From positions 8,393 through 14,750 of the forward strand of contig DBZV01000173.1 of assembly GCA_002311865.1 (NCBI GenBank): DNA of 6,358 nt, in the 5' to 3' direction. A model generated the notes under the pieces. That model saw nothing but the letters and a program-made list of their open reading frames with translations. It had not been told where the DNA came from and searched no databases. Of the stretch, positions 5,805-6,358 are shown one piece after another. The position numbers and the translations under genes are program-made. Numbering within the stretch: the stretch's first letter is position 1; each line of letters opens with the position of its first letter. Origin of the DNA: Dehalococcoidia bacterium UBA1151. GTDB lineage: Bacteria; Chloroflexota; Dehalococcoidia; Lucifugimonadales; Lucifugimonadaceae.

Positions 5805-6358
5805 ATGCAGATCGTCACTCCTAGCCAGATGCGAGAGGTTGAGCTGTCAGCTGTGCGTGCCGGGATAAGCCTTGATCAGCTAATGGAAAACGCTGGAGCG
5901 GCAGTAGCATCCCAACTGGAAGACGAATTCGGCCCGCTAGAGGGCAAGCCAGTTCTCGTGCTCGTAGGACCCGGAAACAATGGCGGTGACGGACTGGTGA
6001 TTGCCCGACTTCTTCAGGTCGCAGGCGTAGACGTGACCGCATATCTCATGTCGAACGTTGGAAACCCAGCAGAAAAATTGGAGTTGGCGATCGACGCCGG
6101 CGTCCGAATTGCCCCATTTGCGGAAGATGGGTCACAGCACAAGGTCCGAAGTTTCGCCGCACGAGCCGTAGTGATCGTCGATGCGATTCTGGGCACGGGC
6201 CAGAATCGCCACATTTCCCCTCCCTTGTCCGGTCAGCTTGAACATGTGAGACGAGGTGCTGACTCCAGCAAAACGCCTATCGCTGCTGTTGACAGCGCGA
6301 CGGGCCAGAACTCCGATTCAGGACGAATGGACAAGAATGGATTGGCGCCAGGTGTCAT
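5805..6358 (+). CDS. nnrE: NAD(P)H-hydrate epimerase (YjeF N-terminal domain), 3' end outside window
   Basis: The first 184 codons are open to the window edge. The YjeF_N domain epimerises the R and S forms of NADHX/NADPHX so that a dehydratase can repair them. Visible motifs are TPSQMREVE (5-13), LMENAGAAVA (26-35), the nucleotide-binding GPGNNGGDGLV (55-65), and IVDAILGTG (124-132) with the conserved catalytic Asp126. The following loop, usually D-(I/V)-P-(S/T)-G, reads D163-S-A-T-G167, so the proline is missing. Many relatives continue into an ADP/ATP-dependent dehydratase (NnrD) domain; whether this one does cannot be seen. The ATG is four nt after the acpS stop. Only a weak GCGGA lies upstream, inside acpS, which is consistent with translational coupling. 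Confidence 0.9.
   Translation, partial: MQIVTPSQMREVELSAVRAGISLDQLMENAGAAVASQLEDEFGPLEGKPVLVLVGPGNNGGDGLVIARLLQVAGVDVTAYLMSNVGNPAEKLELAIDAGVRIAPFAEDGSQHKVRSFAARAVVIVDAILGTGQNRHISPPLSGQLEHVRRGADSSKTPIAAVDSATGQNSDSGRMDKNGLAPGV

Noticed and set aside
5821..6214. Minus-strand open frames opposite nnrE
   Set aside because: They are shadows of the plus-strand nnrE coding sequence, which has clear YjeF_N motifs and runs open to the window edge.
1..6358. Defence island, biosynthetic cluster or mobile element
   Set aside because: All recognisable genes are housekeeping metabolism, with no transposase, integrase, terminal repeats, spacer arrays or compositional break visible by eye.

Overview
The window reads as an ordinary bacterial chromosomal segment of central and cofactor metabolism, moderately GC-rich by eye. 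The FolD variant with a GRG-type NADP loop, the single-lipoyl E2, the compact E1 alpha/beta pair and the style of the NAD(P)H-hydrate epimerase remind me of Chloroflexota (Dehalococcoidia or SAR202-like lineages). That placement is an impression from remembered family sequences and is low to moderate confidence. I see no mobile elements, tRNA or rRNA genes, CRISPR arrays or defence genes.

Layout, left to right. Positions 1-911 (minus strand) hold the 5' two thirds of an acetolactate-synthase-like thiamine-diphosphate (ThDP) enzyme. Its reading frame is broken twice, by an in-frame amber codon at 498-500 and a frameshift near 157-167, and it runs off the left edge. A perfect 10-bp inverted repeat at 954-982 separates it from the next block. 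Positions 1003-4276 (minus strand) are a tight three-gene operon for a 2-oxoacid dehydrogenase complex, most likely pyruvate dehydrogenase. The transcription order is E1 alpha (pdhA), E1 beta (pdhB), E2 (pdhC). pdhA and pdhB overlap, pdhC uses a TTG start, and an exact TATAAT box lies upstream of pdhA. No E3 (dihydrolipoamide dehydrogenase) gene is present. Positions 4399-5289 (minus strand) are folD, whose best-supported start codon is, unusually, ATC. A divergent intergenic region of roughly 125 bp follows. Then acpS (holo-ACP synthase, plus strand) and a 3'-truncated nnrE (NAD(P)H-hydrate epimerase, plus strand) are closely coupled and run to the right edge.

Together the intact genes supply acetyl-CoA from pyruvate (pdhABC), one-carbon folate units (folD), activated acyl carrier protein for fatty acid synthesis (acpS), and repair of damaged NAD(P)H (nnrE). 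The notable points are small in scale. They are the double lesion in the ThDP enzyme, the apparent ATC start of folD, and an altered D-x-P-S/T-G loop in nnrE. Since a stop, a frameshift and an odd start codon sit within 6 kb, consensus sequence error must be weighed against real decay. I do not see a credible undescribed system here.
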